A stretch of 8,359 bases of DNA. Source: Syntrophorhabdus sp. PtaB.Bin184. GTDB taxonomy: Bacteria; Desulfobacterota; Syntrophorhabdia; Syntrophorhabdales; Syntrophorhabdaceae. The position numbers and the translations under genes were made by a program. A model generated the notes under the pieces. The model was not told where the DNA came from and did no database searches. It was given only the letters and a program-made list of their open reading frames with translations. Location: the NCBI GenBank assembly GCA_002067555.1, contig MVQQ01000089.1:1-8359 (forward strand). Reading direction: 5' to 3'. Below are positions 6,202 through 8,359 of the stretch, in pieces (within the stretch, counting starts at the first letter, position 1; the number at the start of each line of letters is the position of its first letter).

Positions 6202-7231
6202 AAACGAGGTGAAGGGGCCCGGGAGGAAGGCCGGGGGAAGGGACCGGGCGGGGCTCGTCCGTTTTCTCGACCGTTTTCGCGGAAAGAGGATATGCGTCGT
6301 GGGCGACATCATAGCCGACGTCTTTATCCTGGGAAAACCCTACCGCCTCTCGAGAGAGGCCCCCGTGGTCGTGGTCAGGTACGAGGAGTCGAAGATCTAT
6401 CCCGGCAGTGCCGGCAATACCATCAACAACCTTGCCGAGCTCGGGGCAACGGTCTATCCCGTCGGCTTCGTGGGAAGCGATTCCATGGGAGGCAAGCTCA
6501 TGGATTTCTTCTCCCTGAGGAAGAACATCGACACCACGGGCATCATCCGCGCAAGGGGCGGCACGGTGACAAAAACGCGGATCCTCGCCGGGGACACGCA
6601 CGTCTCGAAGCAGCAGGTCATCCGCATAGACAGGGATGACGGCGGCAGGCCGACCGTGAGGGAGAGAACCCTCCTCATGGAAAGGATCGCCGCGATCTGC
6701 CCCCATGTGGACGCCGTTATCCTTTCCGACTACGGACACGGCGCCGTCAGCGGCAAGGTGATCGAATACATGAAGATCCTTGCCAACGACAAGATTGTCG
6801 TCGGCGACTCACGCTACAATCTGAAGAAGTACTCGGGGCTCACTATGATCACCCCCAACGAGGCGGAGGCCTATACCCTCGCTGGACTCCGGGAAAACGA
6901 ACCGATAGAAGATGCGGGAGGGAAGGTCCTTTCCGGCATGCGCCTTTCCGCCCTTCTCGTCACCCGCGGCAACAAGGGTATGACGCTCTTTCTCAAGGAC
7001 GGAAAGGTCCATCACATCCCCATATCCGGCAAGGATGACGTGACGGACGTGACCGGGGCGGGGGACACGGTCTGCGCGGCGGTGGCGCTCTCGCTTGCAA
7101 GCGGCGCGGGCTTCCTCGATGCCTCCCGGATAGCGAACTACGCCGCGGGGATCGTCGTCATGAAGCGGGGGACGGCGACGGTGACCGTGGCGGAGTTGAA
7201 GAGGTCGATAGAGAATGGGGGAGTGCTGTAG
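6185..7231 (+). CDS. rfaE1: D-glycero-beta-D-manno-heptose-7-phosphate kinase (kinase half of HldE)
   Basis: A cytoplasmic PfkB/ribokinase-family kinase that phosphorylates heptose-7-phosphate at C1 in ADP-heptose synthesis. GKRICVVGDIIADVFILG opens the domain, followed by LSREAPVVVV and the PfkB glycine signature PGSAGNTINNLAELGA. GDTHVSKQQVIRID corresponds to the HldE region around RNQQLIRLD. The ATP/anion-hole motif DVTGAGDT is at residues 288-295, with Asp294 as the likely catalytic base. The 348 residues equal the kinase half only; the adenylyltransferase is the next gene. The start is uncertain. TTG 6185 has GGGGGA (6174-6179) just upstream and overlaps waaF by 17 bases; GTG 6209, eight bases after the waaF stop, would give 340 residues. 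The first 20 or so residues are charged and not part of the domain. Confidence 0.93.
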   Translation: MKKEPENEVKGPGRKAGGRDRAGLVRFLDRFRGKRICVVGDIIADVFILGKPYRLSREAPVVVVRYEESKIYPGSAGNTINNLAELGATVYPVGFVGSDSMGGKLMDFFSLRKNIDTTGIIRARGGTVTKTRILAGDTHVSKQQVIRIDRDDGGRPTVRERTLLMERIAAICPHVDAVILSDYGHGAVSGKVIEYMKILANDKIVVGDSRYNLKKYSGLTMITPNEAEAYTLAGLRENEPIEDAGGKVLSGMRLSALLVTRGNKGMTLFLKDGKVHHIPISGKDDVTDVTGAGDTVCAAVALSLASGAGFLDASRIANYAAGIVVMKRGTATVTVAELKRSIENGGVL

Positions 7232-7245
7232 CGCTTGCGCGCTAC
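7228..7245 (+). repeat. Perfect 7-bp inverted repeat at the rfaE1 stop (hairpin)
   Basis: GTAGCGC (7228-7234) and GCGCTAC (7239-7245) are perfect reverse complements separated by the tetraloop TTGC. The left arm contains the rfaE1 stop TAG (7229-7231). No T-run follows, so this is not a standard terminator. The ribosome binding site of rfaE2 begins 11 bases further on. The hairpin may protect or process the mRNA between the two genes. Confidence 0.5.
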
Positions 7246-7255
7246 CGGTGCTCTC

Positions 7256-7263
7256 AAGGAGGT
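7256..7263 (+). promoter_or_regulatory. Shine-Dalgarno sequence that decides the rfaE2 start
   Basis: AAGGAGGT is an almost ideal anti-16S match, the strongest in the window. It sits 10-11 bases before the ATG at 7274. It favours that ATG over the TTG at 7235, which lies upstream of it in the loop of the 7228-7245 hairpin. Confidence 0.75.
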
Positions 7264-7273
7264 CATACGTTCC

Positions 7274-7756
7274 ATGGGGAAGATAGTCAGTAGCCTGGAT
7301 GAGCTTAAAGCCATCATCGAGAAGGAGAAGGCGGCGGGGAAGAGGGTTGTGTTCGGGAACGGGTGCTTCGATATCGTCCATGTGGGGCACGTCCGATATC
7401 TTAAGGGGGCGAAGAAACTGGGGGATGTTCTCGTCGTCGCCGTCAATGATGATGCCTCCGTCACCGGTCTCGGCAAGCGCAAGGAGGTCGTCACGCCGGC
7501 AGCCGAACGGGCGGAGATCATATCCGCCATCGACTGCGTCGACTACGTCATCCTCTTCCGCGACTCCACCGTGGAGAACCTCCTCGCCACCCTCAAACCA
7601 CACATACACGCCAAGGGTACGGACTACACCGAGGAGAACGTCCCCGAGCGCGACATCGTCATGTCCTACGGTGGAAAGGTCGCCATAGTCGGCGACCCCA
7701 AGGACCATTCAACGCGGGACATCATAAAGACGATAAAGAACCTGAGAGAAAAATAG
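7274..7756 (+). CDS. rfaE2: D-glycero-beta-D-manno-heptose 1-phosphate adenylyltransferase
   Basis: A 160-residue cytoplasmic nucleotidyltransferase that joins ATP and heptose-1-phosphate to make ADP-D-glycero-beta-D-manno-heptose, the precursor of the WaaC/WaaF donor after HldD epimerisation. The cytidylyltransferase-like motif is FGNGCFDIVHVGHVRYL, with the catalytic HVGH at residues 36-39. VAVNDDASVTGLGK follows. The C-terminal HSTRDIIKTI resembles the usual STTNIIKKI end. This is the stand-alone equivalent of the C-terminal half of E. coli HldE. The ATG at 7274 is chosen because of the strong Shine-Dalgarno at 7256-7263 and because MGKIVSSLDEL is a normal family start. A TTG at 7235 would add 13 residues that do not look conserved. 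It is the last gene of the block; no T-run terminator follows, only the repeat array. Confidence 0.94.
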   Translation: MGKIVSSLDELKAIIEKEKAAGKRVVFGNGCFDIVHVGHVRYLKGAKKLGDVLVVAVNDDASVTGLGKRKEVVTPAAERAEIISAIDCVDYVILFRDSTVENLLATLKPHIHAKGTDYTEENVPERDIVMSYGGKVAIVGDPKDHSTRDIIKTIKNLREK

Positions 7757-7770
7757 CGGGAAGGGTCTTG

Positions 7771-7956
7771 ATAGAACCTGATAGGACCTATAGGAAGATA
7801 GGACCTATAGGACGTATAAGACCTATAGGACACATAAGACCTATAGGACCAGGACCGAATAGAACTCATAAAACCAGAACCCATAGTACCTATTGGTCCC
7901 ATCTGTCCTATGGGTCCGATATGTCCTATTGGTCCTATTACTCCTACAGGTCCTAT
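7771..7956. repeat. Array of about 21 nine-bp near-palindromic units (ATAGGWCCT)
   Basis: From 15 bases after the rfaE2 stop, the sequence reads as consecutive units of mostly nine bases with consensus ATAGGWCCT. Examples are ATAGGACCT at 7781-7789 and 7798-7806, ATAAGACCT at 7816-7824 and 7834-7842, and ATTGGTCCT at 7928-7936. ATAGGWCCTAT is its own reverse complement apart from the centre base. The left units carry A at the centre and the right units carry T, with degenerate 7- to 9-base units at 7851-7882 marking the switch. As a result 7781-7851 and 7885-7956 form long imperfect inverted arms around a 33-base loop. Because the unit is a multiple of three, all frames stay open and spell repeats such as SYR/SYW; I do not regard these as genes. 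The function is unknown; a long hairpin in DNA or RNA is possible. Confidence 0.85.
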
Positions 7957-7992
7957 CCGCCCCTACCCCTGCTCCCCACCCCTCCCCCCCCT
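7957..7992. other. C-rich tract with G-quadruplex (minus) / i-motif (plus) potential
   Basis: Five C-runs follow one another: 7960-7963, 7966-7969, 7974-7977, 7979-7982 and 7984-7991, with lengths 4, 4, 4, 4 and 8. Linkers are only one to four bases (TA, TGCT, A, T). On the minus strand this is a strong G-quadruplex pattern (runs of at least four G, loops of at most four). It directly follows the nine-bp array and precedes the family 2 glycosyltransferase gene. For + strand transcription the G-rich strand is the template, so a fold there could hinder RNA polymerase. Confidence 0.6.
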
Positions 7993-8001
7993 TCTTCTTA
8001 T

Positions 8002-8030
8002 TTGATTTCAAACACCTTTTAGTGTATTGT
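8002..8030 (+). promoter_or_regulatory. Weak promoter candidate before the GT2 gene
   Basis: TTGATT (8002-8007) and TATTGT (8025-8030) are separated by 17 bases, each with four of six consensus matches. The rest of the gap between 7992 and 8046 is AT-rich compared with the surrounding genes, which fits a promoter region. TTTGA-TT-TCAAA (8001-8012) is also a small inverted repeat overlapping the -35. The evidence is weak. Confidence 0.22.
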
Positions 8031-8046
8031 AACACCATCGGACCAC

Positions 8047-8359
8047 ATGGGAATGGAAAGAGAACGGGATACGAGAGTACCGCTGTCGGTTTACATGATC
8101 ACCTTCAACAACAGCGCCACCATCGCGCGGGCGCTCGAAAGCGTCGCCGGGTGGGCGGATGAGGTCATCGTCGTCGATTCCCACAGCCCCGACGGCACGG
8201 CAGAGATCGCCTCGAAATACACGGAGCAGGTCCTGCAGTTCGATACCACGAGCCAACCGGAGAAATATCAATATGCCCAGGACCACTGCACGAACAACTG
8301 GGTCCTTTTCATCGATGCCGACGAGTGGCTCACGGACAGCTTCAGGAAAGAGGTGGAGG
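8047..8359 (+). CDS. Family 2 glycosyltransferase, WaaE-like (5' part only)
   Basis: The first 104 codons of a GT-A fold family 2 glycosyltransferase, cut off by the window end. After about 12 polar residues the domain starts with LSVYMITFNNSATIARALES. The nucleotide-binding strand is DEVIVVDSHSPDGTAEIA, and the metal-binding DxD region is WVLFIDADEWL. This arrangement, a DS.S.DGT element followed by DADEW, resembles WaaE/KdtX-type LPS core glucosyltransferases. That fits the adjacent inner-core genes, but other family 2 members share the pattern. The start is uncertain: ATG 8047 and ATG 8053 are both in frame and neither has a clear Shine-Dalgarno. The gene is separated from rfaE2 by 290 bases of repeat and C-rich DNA, so it is probably a separate transcription unit. 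Confidence 0.85.
   Translation, partial: MGMERERDTRVPLSVYMITFNNSATIARALESVAGWADEVIVVDSHSPDGTAEIASKYTEQVLQFDTTSQPEKYQYAQDHCTNNWVLFIDADEWLTDSFRKEVE

Noticed and set aside
7235..7273. TTG start at 7235 for rfaE2
   Set aside because: The strong Shine-Dalgarno at 7256-7263 lies downstream of it and correctly positions the ATG at 7274; the TTG is also in a hairpin loop.
6809..7708. Minus-strand open frame of 299 codons opposite rfaE1/rfaE2
   Set aside because: It spans two well-identified + strand genes and the gap between them, and its composition is the antisense of those genes.
7666..7902. Possible 78-residue minus-strand SYR-repeat protein
   Set aside because: It reads the same nine-bp array on the other strand and runs antisense into the end of rfaE2.
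7771..7956. CRISPR array
   Set aside because: Units are about nine bases with no unique spacers of 25-40 bases between them, and no cas genes are present.
7768..8022. Possible 84-residue + strand protein rich in IGP/SYW tripeptides and proline, with a GGAAGGG just upstream
   Set aside because: The tripeptides simply reflect a nine-base DNA repeat that stays open in all frames on both strands, and the proline part comes from the C-rich tract. No domain or signal is visible, so I treat it as DNA repeat.
1..8359. tRNA or rRNA genes, insertion sequences, attachment sites or a replication origin
   Set aside because: I saw no cloverleaf-like stretch, no transposase or integrase motif, no flanking inverted repeats with target duplications, and no DnaA-box cluster. 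Apart from the array region the window is almost entirely coding.

Overview
The window is a GC-rich (by eye above 55 %), densely packed, single-strand stretch of a Gram-negative bacterial chromosome. Every convincing gene lies on the + strand, most neighbours overlap or are separated by a few bases, and GTG/TTG starts occur. The presence of LPS inner-core (heptose) genes shows an outer membrane. A tryptophanyl-tRNA synthetase with an iron-sulfur type cysteine motif, two radical SAM enzymes and the style of the intergenic repeats suggest an anaerobe, most likely a deltaproteobacterial (Desulfobacterota, syntroph-like) lineage. That assignment is inference, not proven by the sequence.

Layout. 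1-40: probable tail of an upstream gene that abuts trpS. 41-1024: trpS, followed by a candidate imperfect intrinsic terminator. 1025-1091: short gap with a TTGACA-17-TAATAT promoter candidate. 1092-2685: a small FtsB/DivIC-type division protein, a radical SAM protein of unknown function and a YbgC-like hotdog thioesterase, all tightly coupled. 2669-7756: an LPS inner-core block: a WaaC-like heptosyltransferase, a B12-binding-type radical SAM protein, WaaF, and the heptose-phosphate kinase and heptose-1-phosphate adenylyltransferase as two separate genes (the two halves of E. coli HldE). 7757-8046: a 290-base non-coding gap holding a 186-bp array of about 21 nine-bp near-palindromic units and then a C-rich tract. 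8047-8359: the first 104 codons of a family 2 glycosyltransferase resembling WaaE-type LPS core enzymes.

How the genes fit together. RfaE1 phosphorylates heptose-7-phosphate at C1 and RfaE2 activates heptose-1-phosphate with ATP. The resulting ADP-heptose, after epimerisation by HldD (not in the window; nor are GmhA and GmhB), is the donor for WaaC and WaaF. The family 2 transferase could decorate the core further. The radical SAM/B12-type gene sits between the two heptosyltransferases and overlaps waaF by 32 bases, so it is a candidate for an uncharacterised modification of LPS or of a precursor.

The points most worth a second look are the radical SAM gene embedded in the heptosyltransferase operon, the nine-bp palindromic array with the adjacent G-quadruplex/i-motif tract, and the [4Fe-4S]-type TrpRS.
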